Assembly: GCA_944385095.1 (NCBI GenBank)
Contig: CALWVS010000007.1
Location: forward strand, 25,017 to 89,016
Length of the DNA stretch: 64,000 nt
Direction: 5' to 3'
Origin: an uncultured Oscillospiraceae bacterium
Lineage (GTDB): Bacteria > Bacillota > Clostridia > Oscillospirales > Oscillospiraceae
Every line of letters begins with the position of its first letter. The first letter of the stretch is position 1. Both the position numbers and the translations under genes were made by a program. Shown here piece by piece: positions 8,447 through 17,749 of the stretch. The notes beneath the pieces were generated by a model, which searched no databases, had not been told where the DNA came from, and saw nothing but the letters and a program-made list of their open reading frames with translations.

Positions 8447-9643
8447 TCAATCCTGTTTGGATGCTGGTAATTGCCTTGAAACACTGAGAATAATGCCCAT
8501 TTGTAACAGTTGAATAATCAACGCCGTACCACCGTAACTGAAAAACGGCAGTGAAATACCTGTATTGGGGATGAGATTGGTTACCACACCAATATTCAAA
8601 AAAACCTGTGTTGCCAGCAAAGTGGTAATGCCCACAACGGTCAGGGAACCAAATTTATCCCTTGCATGGAGTGCAATCCAATATCCCCGTAAAATTAGCA
8701 GAGCAAACAAGATGAGGACAATTGCTCCCCCAACAAATCCCAATTCCTCTACCACAATGGGAAATACAAAGTCATTTTCTGGTTCTGGGATGTAGAGCAG
8801 TTTCTGCATACTATTTCCCAACCCACGTCCCAGCAGACCGCCTGAGCCCATAGCCAGCAAGGATTGAATGGTTTGATATCCTGCGCCCTGAGCATCCTCC
8901 CAAGGATTCAGCCATAATTGAATACGGGCTGTCATGTAAGAGGTGCTGGTAATAATCAATGCCAACAGACTGCCCACACCGAGAATACCACCAACAAACC
9001 ACCAAATGCTAATCCCTGCTGCAAACAGAACAGAGGCACCTCCCACCAGCACCAAAATGGTACCAGACATGTGAGGCTGTTTAATCATAAGAGCAGCAAT
9101 CAGAAGCAAAATTCCACCATAGGGAAACAGTTCCAGAAGCCCGATTTTCTGCATCCGATTCATCATACGCCCGGAAAAGGTACGGTTTTTTCGCCTGGTA
9201 TATTTTTGGGTATCACGCTTGCAAAGTCTGGCAGAAAAAAACAGGATGACTGCTACCTTTACAATCTCAGATGGCTGAAACTCCACACCCAGCTTTAACC
9301 ATCTTCTTGCGCCATTATGTGACACCCCCAAAGGGGTCAACACCAGCACCAACAGACCAATGGAACCAATCAACCCAAATACCGACAGCCATCGAAGCCG
9401 TTGGTAATTGATGCGTGACACCACATACATTCCACACACACCCAAAATACCAAACATAGCCTGTCTGCTGATATATACGGTAGGATCTCCGTTTTTGTAA
9501 TAAGCAGATGCGTAGGAGGCAGAAAACATCATAATCAGCCCAATTCCCAGCAGCAGAACAACCAGCATTAAAAAAGGTAAATCCATGGGACCACTCGCCA
9601 ACTGTTCCTCTACCGTTAAATCACGCCTTGCTTTTTTTCCCAT
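8447..9643 (-). CDS. ftsW: SEDS-family peptidoglycan polymerase FtsW
   Basis: FtsW is the lipid II polymerase of the septum and works with a class B PBP. The 398-residue protein has about ten membrane segments and typical SEDS motifs: NGARRWLKLG, PSEIVKVAVILFFS, GSGGLLGRGLGNSMQKL (large loop with catalytic aspartate region just before it) and PNTGISLPFFSYGG near the C-terminus. Position between mraY and murG in the dcw cluster makes FtsW rather than RodA the likely role. Confidence 0.93.
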   Translation of the reverse strand: MGKKARRDLTVEEQLASGPMDLPFLMLVVLLLGIGLIMMFSASYASAYYKNGDPTVYISRQAMFGILGVCGMYVVSRINYQRLRWLSVFGLIGSIGLLVLVLTPLGVSHNGARRWLKLGVEFQPSEIVKVAVILFFSARLCKRDTQKYTRRKNRTFSGRMMNRMQKIGLLELFPYGGILLLIAALMIKQPHMSGTILVLVGGASVLFAAGISIWWFVGGILGVGSLLALIITSTSYMTARIQLWLNPWEDAQGAGYQTIQSLLAMGSGGLLGRGLGNSMQKLLYIPEPENDFVFPIVVEELGFVGGAIVLILFALLILRGYWIALHARDKFGSLTVVGITTLLATQVFLNIGVVTNLIPNTGISLPFFSYGGTALIIQLLQMGIILSVSRQLPASKQD

Positions 9644-9673
9644 TCTGCACCTCCCAATCCTGTCTCATTGCCT

Positions 9674-10678
9674 TTACATGGGGTAGCGGTACATCACACC
9701 CCAAAATGCCACACCACACAGCACCAAAGTCACACCGGAAAAGACACAAAACAGTTTTGTCTCACTCCAGCCACCCATCTCAAAATGGTGGTGCAGTGGT
9801 GCCATGCGGAAAAACCGTTTGCCGCCTGTCTTTTTAAAATAAATCACCTGAATGATATCAGAAAGGGTCTCTAACACATAAATCAACCCCACCACAGGAA
9901 TCACAAGGGGTAAGTCCAGCGCAAAGGCAAGCCCACACACTGCACCCCCTAAAAACAGGGATCCAGTATCTCCCATAAACACTTTGGCTGGGTGGAAATT
10001 ATAAATCAGGAACGCAGACAATCCACCTGCCATGGCGGCAGACACCACCGTTAAATCACTGCGGGTATACCATGCAGAAACCCCCACATAAAAGAGCATG
10101 ACAGGGATGGTTACACCCGTTGCCAGCCCATCCACTCCATCGGTCAGGTTTACTGCATTGACTGTTGCCACCACCACAAATGCTGCAAACACCATGTAGA
10201 CAACCCAAGGAATCCCAATGATTTCAATATTCAAGAAGGGAATATAAATATCTGGGGTCAGGTAGCCCTCATTGCGCAACAGAATCACAAACACCACAGC
10301 CGCAGCAAGCTGCAACAGGAACTTTTGAGGGGCTGTCAGACCCTCATTGGCTCGGTGCCTCAGCTTTTGGAAATCATCAATAAATCCAATGGCACCAAAT
10401 ACCAGCGCAAACAGAAAGACAAAGACGTGGGTGTATACCCCTTTGGCAATCCAGTCCCAGCCTGCTGTTAAAATTGCAATGCCCACACCAATGATAAACA
10501 TCACACCACCCATGGTGGGAGTACCCTGCTTTGACATATGCCATGTGGGACCATCCTCACGGATGGCCTGACCCGCCTTCAGCCTTCGCAACACTGGAAT
10601 CAGAATCTGTCCAATAATCGCCGTCACACCAAACGCCACGATAAAACTTAAAATATATGACATTGTTGAAACCTCCAA
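9674..10678 (-). CDS. mraY: Phospho-MurNAc-pentapeptide transferase
   Basis: MraY transfers phospho-MurNAc-pentapeptide to undecaprenyl phosphate, forming lipid I. The 334-residue membrane protein has the signature GTPTMGG near the N-terminus, the catalytic aspartate pair in GFIDDFQK, NLTDGVDGLA, the FMGDTGSLFLGG loop and the histidine-rich APLHHHFE. The start MEVSTMSYIL has alternatives; MSYIL at about 10663 is an equally possible start. It lies between murE and ftsW. Confidence 0.96.
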   Translation of the reverse strand: MEVSTMSYILSFIVAFGVTAIIGQILIPVLRRLKAGQAIREDGPTWHMSKQGTPTMGGVMFIIGVGIAILTAGWDWIAKGVYTHVFVFLFALVFGAIGFIDDFQKLRHRANEGLTAPQKFLLQLAAAVVFVILLRNEGYLTPDIYIPFLNIEIIGIPWVVYMVFAAFVVVATVNAVNLTDGVDGLATGVTIPVMLFYVGVSAWYTRSDLTVVSAAMAGGLSAFLIYNFHPAKVFMGDTGSLFLGGAVCGLAFALDLPLVIPVVGLIYVLETLSDIIQVIYFKKTGGKRFFRMAPLHHHFEMGGWSETKLFCVFSGVTLVLCGVAFWGVMYRYPM

Positions 10679-10725
10679 GAGTTCTTTCTCTCATGTAATA
10701 CTGGCTCCCTTTAAGCAGACAGATA

Positions 10726-12219
10726 TTATACTATACCTGCCTTAAAATTACCAGTCTTTTCACAGGCTGTATTTTTATTTTCATAGAAGGATGCCACGAT
10801 CTCTCTCTCATCCATGGGGTACTGTACCCCCTCGATCTCCTGATAGGTCTCATGTCCCTTCCCTGCCAGAACAATCACATCTCCTGCTCTCCCCTGTGCC
10901 AATGCCCAGTAGATGGCCTTTCTGCGGTCTGGCTCTACATGAATTTCTCCCCCCTGTCCTCTCATTCCTTCATAAATGTCCTCTATAATTGCCCACGGGT
11001 TTTCTGTGCGGGGATTGTCAGAAGTCAAAATTGCCACATCAGCCAGTTCACGCACCACACTGCCCATAATCGCCCGTTTGCTTCTGTCTCGGTCGCCTCC
11101 ACAGCCAAAGACACACATCAGTCTTCCTGCTGTCAGCTCTCTGGCTGTCAGCAAAATATTTTCCAGTGCATTGGGGGTATGGGCATAGTCGATGAGCACC
11201 GTATATGCCTTCGGAGTTGGAACAACTTCAATGCGCCCCTTCACCCCGTGGGCACTTCTCAAAGCCTGCGCAATCTCCTTCAGCGATAGATGGAGGCAGA
11301 GACCACAGGAAATGGCAGCCAGCGCATTGTAAATGGTAAAGCCGCCGGGAATGGGGAGATGAATCCGTTCGATTTCCTCCTTTGTCACCGCTTCAAATTC
11401 CACATGACTGGGAAACAATCGGATATTTCTGGCGGTCAGATGTGCCCAGTCCTTGTTTTCTGAATAAGTAAAGGTTGGAATAGACACTGTTTCTGCATAC
11501 CATCTACCTGCCTCATCGTCCAGATTTAAAACTGCCCAGCGACTCTGTTGAAACAAGCGGGCTTTTGCCTGTCGGTATGCCTCCATGGTAATGTGATAAT
11601 CCAAATGGTCCTGTGTTAAATTGGTAAACACACCAACAGAAAATGGAAGCCCGTCCACACGATGCTGAACCAGTGCATGAGAGGACACCTCCATCACCAC
11701 ATGGGTACAGCCAGCCTCCACCATCTGAGAAAGCAGCCTTTGCAGTTCATAACTTTCTGGGGTGGTGCGGTGGGATGGAAGGGATACCTCCCCAATACAA
11801 CACTCCACTGTACCAATCAATCCTACTTTTGTGTGCAGCACCTTTTCCAACACTTCTTTGAGTAGATATGTGGTGGTGGTTTTCCCATTTGTGCCAGTCA
11901 CTCCAATGATAGTCAGTTTTTCTGCTGGATGGGAAAACCAGTTGGCAGAAATCTGTGCCAGTGCTGCTCTGGTATCTGGTGTAACAAGCCAGTAATCCAA
12001 AAAATGGTCGGGGGAATTTTGACTTAAAATAGCAACGGCTCCTTTTTCCATCGCCTGCTGGATATAGTCATCCCCCTCCTCTTTTGCCCCAGACAGGGCA
12101 ATAAACAATGCCCCTTTTTCCAATGTTCTGGTGTCATAAGAAATGGATTTTATTTCCAGTTCCGAGTTGTAGTTGCCCCCCGTAAGGGGGATGCCGGCTA
12201 ACAAGTCGCCTAGCTTCAT
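10726..12219 (-). CDS. murE: UDP-MurNAc-tripeptide synthetase, meso-diaminopimelate type
   Basis: MurE adds the third amino acid to UDP-MurNAc-Ala-Glu with ATP. The 497-residue protein has the Mur ligase P-loop GTNGKTT at 109-115, the central THVVMEVSSHAL block and the C-terminal DNPR motif (in SDNPRTENPW). DNPR is the known specificity loop for meso-diaminopimelate, so the wall is likely of the mDAP type. It lies downstream of the transpeptidase gene. The other Mur ligases (MurC, MurD, MurF) are not in this cluster. Confidence 0.95.
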   Translation of the reverse strand: MKLGDLLAGIPLTGGNYNSELEIKSISYDTRTLEKGALFIALSGAKEEGDDYIQQAMEKGAVAILSQNSPDHFLDYWLVTPDTRAALAQISANWFSHPAEKLTIIGVTGTNGKTTTTYLLKEVLEKVLHTKVGLIGTVECCIGEVSLPSHRTTPESYELQRLLSQMVEAGCTHVVMEVSSHALVQHRVDGLPFSVGVFTNLTQDHLDYHITMEAYRQAKARLFQQSRWAVLNLDDEAGRWYAETVSIPTFTYSENKDWAHLTARNIRLFPSHVEFEAVTKEEIERIHLPIPGGFTIYNALAAISCGLCLHLSLKEIAQALRSAHGVKGRIEVVPTPKAYTVLIDYAHTPNALENILLTARELTAGRLMCVFGCGGDRDRSKRAIMGSVVRELADVAILTSDNPRTENPWAIIEDIYEGMRGQGGEIHVEPDRRKAIYWALAQGRAGDVIVLAGKGHETYQEIEGVQYPMDEREIVASFYENKNTACEKTGNFKAGIV

Positions 12220-12265
12220 ACACCATCACCCCTTACGGGTGCAATTTCATTCTCTCTAAGCTGTG

Positions 12266-14719
12266 CTAATCCAGACCGGCAAAACCGTCCTCAATCATAC
12301 TGGAAAACTGCACTTCCACAATAGTACCAACTTCTGCCACTTCCCCTGCTGCCACACTTTGGCTCTGTGCCTTGGATGATGTGCTGTAGAAGGTACTGCT
12401 GCCGCCTGCCTTCATAAAGAAGCCTACCGCCTCCAGCTTACTTTTGGCAGCTTCATAGCTGAGTCCCACCACATTGGGAACAGATGCCTGTTCCTCTGGG
12501 GTGACTCCACCCAAATAGAGAATCACAGTAGAGCCGCCAGGAATGGCAGATGCGGCGGAAGGTACTTGTGCTGTCACAACCTCACCTTCTCCCACTGTGC
12601 GGAATTTTAGTCCCTTGGCTTCCAGCTTTGCTTCAGCATCTGCAAGGGTAAATCCTGTTACCTGTGGGGTACTTACATCCACGGCTGCCGATTCATTGGT
12701 AGTATATTGTTTCTCCACCCCCAAATAGTCCAAAATTTGGGCAATAAGTTTTCCGGCCTGTGGAGCTGCCATATTACCACCGCTGATATAAACCCCTGTT
12801 GTTCCATATTTACTTCCAGGGGATGCCTCCTGTGGTTTGTCGTAGGCAAGAAGAACAATTACCTCTGGGTCATCAGCAGGTGCAAACCCCATAAAGGAGA
12901 CTATGGTGCGCCCTTCCTCATCTGTTTCTGAAGAACCCGTTTTTCCACCGATACGATAGCCTGCCTGATAGGCATTTTTACCAGTTCCCTCTGAGACAAC
13001 ACTCTCCAATATAGTTCTGCATCGGTCGCTGGTTTGCTGACTGACTACCTGTCGAATAAGGTGTGGCTCTGTGGTCTCTATGGTGGTACCATTGGAATCA
13101 GAGATGGATTCTACCACATAGGGCTGATAAAGGTTTCCACCATTGATGACAGCGGAAAACCCTGCCACCATCTGCAATGGTGTTACAGTAAATCGTTGTC
13201 CGAAGGAAGCAACGGCCAAATCCACAATACCCATATTGTCTAAATCCCAATAAAGTCCACTCTCCTCACCGGGCAGGTCAATTCCAGTGCTATCAAACAT
13301 GCCAAAGGCCTCTACATACTCATTGAACGTATCTAGCCCCAACCGCTGTCCAATCTCAATAAAAGCTGGGTTACAGGAGTTCTGTACTGCCTGCGCCAAA
13401 GTCTGGTGTCCATGTCCCTCTCTTTTGGAGCAGTTGATTCGCTCTCCTGCTATCATATAGTAGCCTGGACAGTAAAATGTGTCACTTTCTGACACCACAC
13501 CCTCCTCAAGGGCTGCCGCCAGTACAAGGGCCTTAAAAGTAGATCCTGGCTCATACGGCTCTCGAACAGTTTTGTTCTTCCACTGGGTTTCACGGGCGGC
13601 TGAAGCAGCCTGTGATCGTGCCTGTTCCAGCAGTTCTGCATCTGTCAGTTGTTCCTCTGCCTCTTTTTGTGCATTTTCTGCTTTTAGTTTCTCATAAATC
13701 ACTGGGGTGTCTGTTTCAATTTCCCCCTGCAGCAGACTGTCCACAATCAGAGAATAGCTGTTGGGGTCAAATTCTGGGGAGCTTGCCATCGCCAGAATGC
13801 CACCAGTTTTGGGGTTCATCACCACACAAAACGCCCCATTGCGTACGTCATATTGCTCAATCCCTGTCTCCAAAGTCTGTTCTGCATAGGCTTGAATGGT
13901 GCTGTCAATGGTCAGATTCAAATTATACCCATTCATGGCGTCAATGTAGTTGGAGTAGCTGTTGTACATTTCCACATTTTCACCCGTCTTACCTGTGACC
14001 ACACGACCGGGCATTCCCTTCAAAATATCCTCATAGCCAGCTTCCAGCCCATAAACACCGCCATTGTCATTGACGAAACCCAGTACCTGTGCTGCCAGAG
14101 AAGACATAGGATAGTATCGCTTGGTGCTGGGTGTTAAGTACAAATAATAGGATGTTTTGTGTTCTTGGATAAATTCTCGAATTGCCTGAGCATCTGCCTC
14201 CTCGATGTTGACCATCAATACTTCATACTGGGAGTTGACCTTCTCCATACGGGTTTCCAGCTTTTCCCGGTCCAGTTCTGGCACCAGTTCACACAGACCA
14301 TCTACCACTTCTTTTCGTTTTCGGTCAATTTCTGCCTGATAGGCTGTCTCATCCAGTTCCCCGTCCTCATTTTCGTAATCTTTTTTATCTACACTGTTGA
14401 TTAAATCTTTGGGTGCCAAAATCAAATTATACACTGTGGCAGACATGGCCAATACCTGACCATTGGCATCCAAAATATTACCTCGATGGGCTGGCACTGT
14501 CACATCCATCATCTGTTGCTGGGTTGCCTTCTGCTGATATTCGTCGTGGTGCAGGATTGCAATATCCCAAAGTCGATACAGCATAGGAATAAACATCCCT
14601 ACACCAAACACAAGCATTAAAAAAAGAGACCTGCGAAACACCTGCCGCTTTGACTGCAAGTTTGAATCCACAAGTGGTACAATTTTTTCTCTTTGTCCTC
14701 TTTGCGTTCCTTTTTTCAT
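12266..14719 (-). CDS. Class B penicillin-binding protein with PASTA domains (FtsI/SpoVD type)
   Basis: This transpeptidase cross-links septal peptidoglycan and pairs with FtsW. The 817-residue protein has a basic cytoplasmic start, one membrane segment (about 32-52), a dimerisation domain, then the transpeptidase with active-site STFK (in EPGSTFKALV), SCN (NSCNPAF) and KTGS (GGKTGSSETD). Two PASTA repeats occupy the C-terminal 150 residues (from about PQVTGFTLADAEAKL and PNVVGLSYEAAKSKL). Both vegetative PbpB and sporulation SpoVD types have this layout; the dcw position cannot decide between them. Confidence 0.92.
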   Translation of the reverse strand: MKKGTQRGQREKIVPLVDSNLQSKRQVFRRSLFLMLVFGVGMFIPMLYRLWDIAILHHDEYQQKATQQQMMDVTVPAHRGNILDANGQVLAMSATVYNLILAPKDLINSVDKKDYENEDGELDETAYQAEIDRKRKEVVDGLCELVPELDREKLETRMEKVNSQYEVLMVNIEEADAQAIREFIQEHKTSYYLYLTPSTKRYYPMSSLAAQVLGFVNDNGGVYGLEAGYEDILKGMPGRVVTGKTGENVEMYNSYSNYIDAMNGYNLNLTIDSTIQAYAEQTLETGIEQYDVRNGAFCVVMNPKTGGILAMASSPEFDPNSYSLIVDSLLQGEIETDTPVIYEKLKAENAQKEAEEQLTDAELLEQARSQAASAARETQWKNKTVREPYEPGSTFKALVLAAALEEGVVSESDTFYCPGYYMIAGERINCSKREGHGHQTLAQAVQNSCNPAFIEIGQRLGLDTFNEYVEAFGMFDSTGIDLPGEESGLYWDLDNMGIVDLAVASFGQRFTVTPLQMVAGFSAVINGGNLYQPYVVESISDSNGTTIETTEPHLIRQVVSQQTSDRCRTILESVVSEGTGKNAYQAGYRIGGKTGSSETDEEGRTIVSFMGFAPADDPEVIVLLAYDKPQEASPGSKYGTTGVYISGGNMAAPQAGKLIAQILDYLGVEKQYTTNESAAVDVSTPQVTGFTLADAEAKLEAKGLKFRTVGEGEVVTAQVPSAASAIPGGSTVILYLGGVTPEEQASVPNVVGLSYEAAKSKLEAVGFFMKAGGSSTFYSTSSKAQSQSVAAGEVAEVGTIVEVQFSSMIEDGFAGLD

Positions 14720-14740
14720 AGATTCCCTCCTCCTACATAA

Positions 14741-14773
14741 AAGGGCACAAGAAACCTCTTTTCTTGTGCCCTT
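14741..14773 (-). promoter_or_regulatory. Hairpin between ftsL and the penicillin-binding protein gene
   Basis: A 14-bp stem (14760-14773 with 14741-14754, 5-nt loop) stands in the 90-nt gap of the operon. On the coding strand it is followed by TTTT directly before the downstream ribosome site. It looks like a partial terminator or processing site inside the dcw operon. Confidence 0.55.
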
Positions 14774-14809
14774 CCCCTATGTCAATCCCAATGATACCCT
14801 ATGTTTTTT

Positions 14810-15367
14810 TTACTGAAAATATTCGAAAACCCGTGAAAAAATCTCCTTGACCCCTTCCAGTGCACCAACTGCACCAAATGTGGTCTCCTGCTCTCCATAC
14901 AACACCACATTATCTGGTTCTGATAAATCCAAATAGACAATCTGATCATTCATGGGACGAATCATAGTGTCCCCCACTGCCTCCTGAATCTTTTCAATAT
15001 CAAACACCTGCTCATATTGAGCAGACAAGGTAACATACTGATCCTGTAACTCTGACAACTCATCTCTTAAAGACACAGTCTGATCACTCACTGTGAGATA
15101 TTGGGCATAATTCATAATCAACAGTGCCGCCATAATGCCAACAGCAAAAAAGCCAATCACTGCAAAAGGGGATACTTCGCCTGCCTCTCTCACCTTAACT
15201 TTGGTGCGCGTAAGCGTACGGCGCTGGACTTTTGGACGTACTTTGGGTATGGGATGCTGAATATCACCCTGTCTTTTTGGAACCGCATTTCCCTCATAGG
15301 CAGGAGCATAGGCTGTGCTGCCGTAAATACGGTAAGAACCTTGATTGGTGCGGTGGCGGCTTGCCAT
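14810..15367 (-). CDS. ftsL: FtsL-like septum protein
   Basis: The protein has a basic, disordered N-terminal region (about 1-65, rich in Arg/Lys/Gln), one membrane segment (about 72-92) and a short extracytoplasmic coiled coil (SLRDELSELQDQYVTLSAQY), the layout of FtsL, which bridges FtsQ and FtsB in the divisome. Sequence identity in this family is poor, so the call rests on layout and on the position between rsmH and the transpeptidase gene. The ATG at 15367 is preferred because GGAG lies 8 nt upstream; a GTG nine bases earlier is possible. Confidence 0.75.
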   Translation of the reverse strand: MASRHRTNQGSYRIYGSTAYAPAYEGNAVPKRQGDIQHPIPKVRPKVQRRTLTRTKVKVREAGEVSPFAVIGFFAVGIMAALLIMNYAQYLTVSDQTVSLRDELSELQDQYVTLSAQYEQVFDIEKIQEAVGDTMIRPMNDQIVYLDLSEPDNVVLYGEQETTFGAVGALEGVKEIFSRVFEYFQ

Positions 15368-15397
15368 TCCTCTCACTCCATTTCGTTCCCGTTATCT

Positions 15398-16354
15398 TCA
15401 GGTAATCAATGCATCCTTCAACTTCTCAGCCACACGCAACTTTGCACTGCGTGAGCGAGGATTCTCCTCCAACTCACGTTCACTGGGCAGAATAGGCTTC
15501 CTGCCAATCAGTTTCACATCTGGTGTCTTTCCGCACACACAAACTGGAAAATCAGGTGGGCATGTACACCCTTTTGCAAATGCTGCCAAACCGGTTTTGA
15601 CAATACGGTCCTCCAGAGAGTGAAATGTAATCACTGCAAGCCGTCCACCACGGTTCAACCTGGGAACTGCTGCCTGAATCATACGCTCCACTGAAGTCAA
15701 CTCATCATTCACTGCAATCCGAATTGCCTGAAAACTTCTCTTTGCTGGATGCTGTTTTTCCTTCCATGCCTTTCCCGGCATTCCACTTTTAATAATCTCC
15801 ACCAACTCTAAGGTGGTTTCAATCTGTTTCTGCTGTCTGCGACGTACAATGGCAGCCGCAATGGAACTGGCATAGCGTTCTTCCCCATACTGGCTCAAAA
15901 TACGCCGCAGCTCCTCCTGTGACCAAGTATTGACCACATCTGCTGCTGTCATTCCCTCTGAGCGGTCCATTCTCATATCAAGAGGTGCATCACTCATATA
16001 GGAAAACCCACGGGCACTGTCATCAAGCTGAGGAGATGAAACCCCCAAATCAAACAACATACCATCCACACCCTGAATGGAAAGCCCATTTAGAATCTCT
16101 TGAATTCTATCATAGTTGCTGTGGACCAAGGTCACTCGATCCATCACATCTTTTAACCGTTCCTGTGCTGCATCTAGTGCAGTCTGGTCTCGGTCCACAC
16201 AGATCAGCCGTCCTGTGGTCAGACGTTTTGCAATTTCACGGCTGTGTCCTGCTCTGCCCAGTGTACCATCCAAATAAATCCCATCTGGTCGAATCTTGAG
16301 TGCATCCAGACACTCCTCCAACAGAACGGGATAATGGGTTAATTGTTCACTCAT
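15398..16354 (-). CDS. rsmH: 16S rRNA (cytosine(1402)-N(4))-methyltransferase
   Basis: RsmH (MraW) methylates N4 of C1402 in the 16S rRNA decoding centre. From the ATG at 16354 the protein has 318 residues and begins MSEQLTHYPVLLEECLD. It shows the SAM-binding YLDGTLGRAGHS block, the DLGVSSPQLDDSARGFSY motif, AVITFHSLEDRIVK and a C-terminal cysteine-containing strand (CTCPPDFPVCVCG). A longer frame from 16375 overlaps mraZ; the shorter start just after the mraZ stop fits family length better. Confidence 0.95.
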   Translation of the reverse strand: MSEQLTHYPVLLEECLDALKIRPDGIYLDGTLGRAGHSREIAKRLTTGRLICVDRDQTALDAAQERLKDVMDRVTLVHSNYDRIQEILNGLSIQGVDGMLFDLGVSSPQLDDSARGFSYMSDAPLDMRMDRSEGMTAADVVNTWSQEELRRILSQYGEERYASSIAAAIVRRRQQKQIETTLELVEIIKSGMPGKAWKEKQHPAKRSFQAIRIAVNDELTSVERMIQAAVPRLNRGGRLAVITFHSLEDRIVKTGLAAFAKGCTCPPDFPVCVCGKTPDVKLIGRKPILPSERELEENPRSRSAKLRVAEKLKDALIT

Positions 16355-16358
16355 ATTC

Positions 16359-16781
16359 TTAGAACCCCAATTCATCCATGCAGGCAGCCATTTTTTCTGG
16401 TGTCATTTCTGCTTCGCTCATTTCCCAAAGCTCTTGACTCCATATCTCTGCCCGATCATTTACACCCAAGATTACCACTTCCCGTGAGAGCTTTGCATAT
16501 TGCCGCAGTCTCTGGGGAATCACAATCCTCCCCTGTTTGTCTGGCTCACACTTGGCTGCATTGGCAAAAAAAGAACGCATCACACGGGACTTACTCATGG
16601 GCAGGGACGCCAGTTTCGCTGTAAATCGCTCCCATGTACTCAGTGGATAAATGGCAAGGCAGGTATCAATTCCCATTGCCAGATAAAATACCTCCCCCAA
16701 CTCCTCACGCAGTTTCGCTGGCAAGAACAGACGACCTTTGGCATCTATACTGTGCTCATATGTGCCCGTCAATGCCCTCAC
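16359..16781 (-). CDS. mraZ: Transcriptional regulator MraZ
   Basis: MraZ is a ring-forming DNA-binding protein of the AbrB fold that controls the dcw operon. The 140-residue protein contains two copies of the MraZ repeat: GTYEHSIDAKGRLFLPAKLREEL (first half, shown by EHSIDAKGR) and CEPDKQGRIVIPQRLRQYA (second half, shown by DKQGRIVIP). The start is GTG at 16781 with AGGGGAAGG close upstream. A TTG at 16772, behind GTGAGGGCA, would give the more usual N-terminus, so the start is unsettled. It is the first gene of the dcw operon. Confidence 0.95.
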   Translation of the reverse strand: MRALTGTYEHSIDAKGRLFLPAKLREELGEVFYLAMGIDTCLAIYPLSTWERFTAKLASLPMSKSRVMRSFFANAAKCEPDKQGRIVIPQRLRQYAKLSREVVILGVNDRAEIWSQELWEMSEAEMTPEKMAACMDELGF

Positions 16782-16809
16782 CCTTCCCCTGCTCTGGTGT
16801 GGGATTTAC

Positions 16810-16866
16810 CTCCACTCTGCTCCACTATACTTTTCTTAGTATACGAGTTGTTGACATAAAAAGCAA
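16810..16866 (-). promoter_or_regulatory. dcw operon promoter with MraZ-box-like repeats
   Basis: On the minus strand, TTGCTT (16861-16866) and TATACT (16838-16843) have a 17-base spacer. Just downstream, TGGAG occurs twice exactly 10 bases apart (16820-16824 and 16810-16814). Known MraZ sites are TGGGN-type direct repeats with the same 10-base period, so autoregulation is likely. Confidence 0.65.
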
Positions 16867-16982
16867 CCCCTTTTTTTGTTTTCCTGTGCAAATATTTTAT
16901 ATTTTTTTATCTTTATTACAACAAATTTCAGTTTTTTTACAAACTTCTCCTTTTTGACGAGTCTAATTTCTTTTTCCCTCCA

Positions 16983-17011
16983 TTGCATCCCATATTTTTT
17001 TATGGTACACT
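16983..17011 (+). promoter_or_regulatory. Promoter of the uracil-DNA glycosylase gene
   Basis: TTGCAT (16983-16988) and TACACT (17006-17011) with a 17-base spacer stand 33 bases before the start codon. This is the best promoter on the plus strand of the divergent region. Confidence 0.6.
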
Positions 17012-17043
17012 GCTCATCAGAGATAATACAAGGAGGAATCATC

Positions 17044-17637
17044 ATGCTTGGCTGGAAAGAATTAGAAGAAACTTGTAAAAGCTGTCAACGCTGCTCCCTT
17101 GCTGACACAAGACACAATGTTGTGTTTGGTTGTGGTGTCCCCAATGCAGAAGTGATGTTCATTGGAGAGGGACCAGGGGAACAGGAAGATTTACAGGGTA
17201 TTCCCTTTGTAGGACGAGCCGGTCACTTGCTGGATGAGATGCTGGAAGTCATTGACTTGAGCAGAGAGAAAAATATCTACATTGCCAACATGGTAAAATG
17301 TCGTCCACCAAAAAACCGTGACCCTCTCAGCGTGGAACAGGACGCCTGTATTGATTTTCTGCGCAACCAAGTAGCTCTGATTCGACCAAAAATTATTGTA
17401 TGTTTGGGTCGTATTGCTGCCACAAAGCTCATCAAATCTGACCTAAAAATCACAAAAGAACATGGTGTGTGGTTTGAAAAAGCGGGGATTCAGATGATGG
17501 CAATGTATCACCCCGCTGCCATTTTACGTGACCCAACCAAACGTCCAGATGCTTTTGTGGACATGAAAATTTTGCAGGAAAAAATTAAGGAAATCTGCCA
17601 GACTACTTATACTAACACAGATACAGAGAAAAATTAA
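17044..17637 (+). CDS. Uracil-DNA glycosylase, family 4 (iron-sulfur)
   Basis: This enzyme removes uracil from DNA, the first step of base excision repair after cytosine deamination. The ATG at 17044 follows AAGGAGG and gives 197 residues. The four cysteines of the family 4 [4Fe-4S] cluster are visible: CKSCQRC near residues 11-17, Cys in VKCRPP and Cys in QDACIDF. Motif A ([20 protein letters not shown]) and the catalytic-side [11 protein letters not shown] motif are present. It is a single gene, divergent from mraZ and followed by a strong terminator. Confidence 0.93.
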   Translation: MLGWKELEETCKSCQRCSLADTRHNVVFGCGVPNAEVMFIGEGPGEQEDLQGIPFVGRAGHLLDEMLEVIDLSREKNIYIANMVKCRPPKNRDPLSVEQDACIDFLRNQVALIRPKIIVCLGRIAATKLIKSDLKITKEHGVWFEKAGIQMMAMYHPAAILRDPTKRPDAFVDMKILQEKIKEICQTTYTNTDTEKN

Positions 17638-17650
17638 CTATATTCTGTCG

Positions 17651-17707
17651 ATAAAAACAATCCCAACAGGTGATATGAGAGATATCATCTGTTGGGATTG
17701 TTTTTAT
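17651..17707. terminator. Long bidirectional terminator between uracil-DNA glycosylase and cbiC
   Basis: A 26-bp stem (17651-17676 with 17682-17707, one G-T pair, 5-nt loop) with A and T runs at both ends lies between two convergent genes. It can end transcription of the glycosylase and of the long cobalamin operon. Confidence 0.9.
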
Positions 17708-17749
17708 TTTGTGTTGTACAATTCCAGACACTGACCGTTTTCTTTTGAT

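Noticed and set aside
16836-17045. 69-codon minus-strand frame upstream of mraZ
   Set aside because: It covers the divergent promoter region, is lysine-rich from AT-rich bases and lacks a ribosome site.
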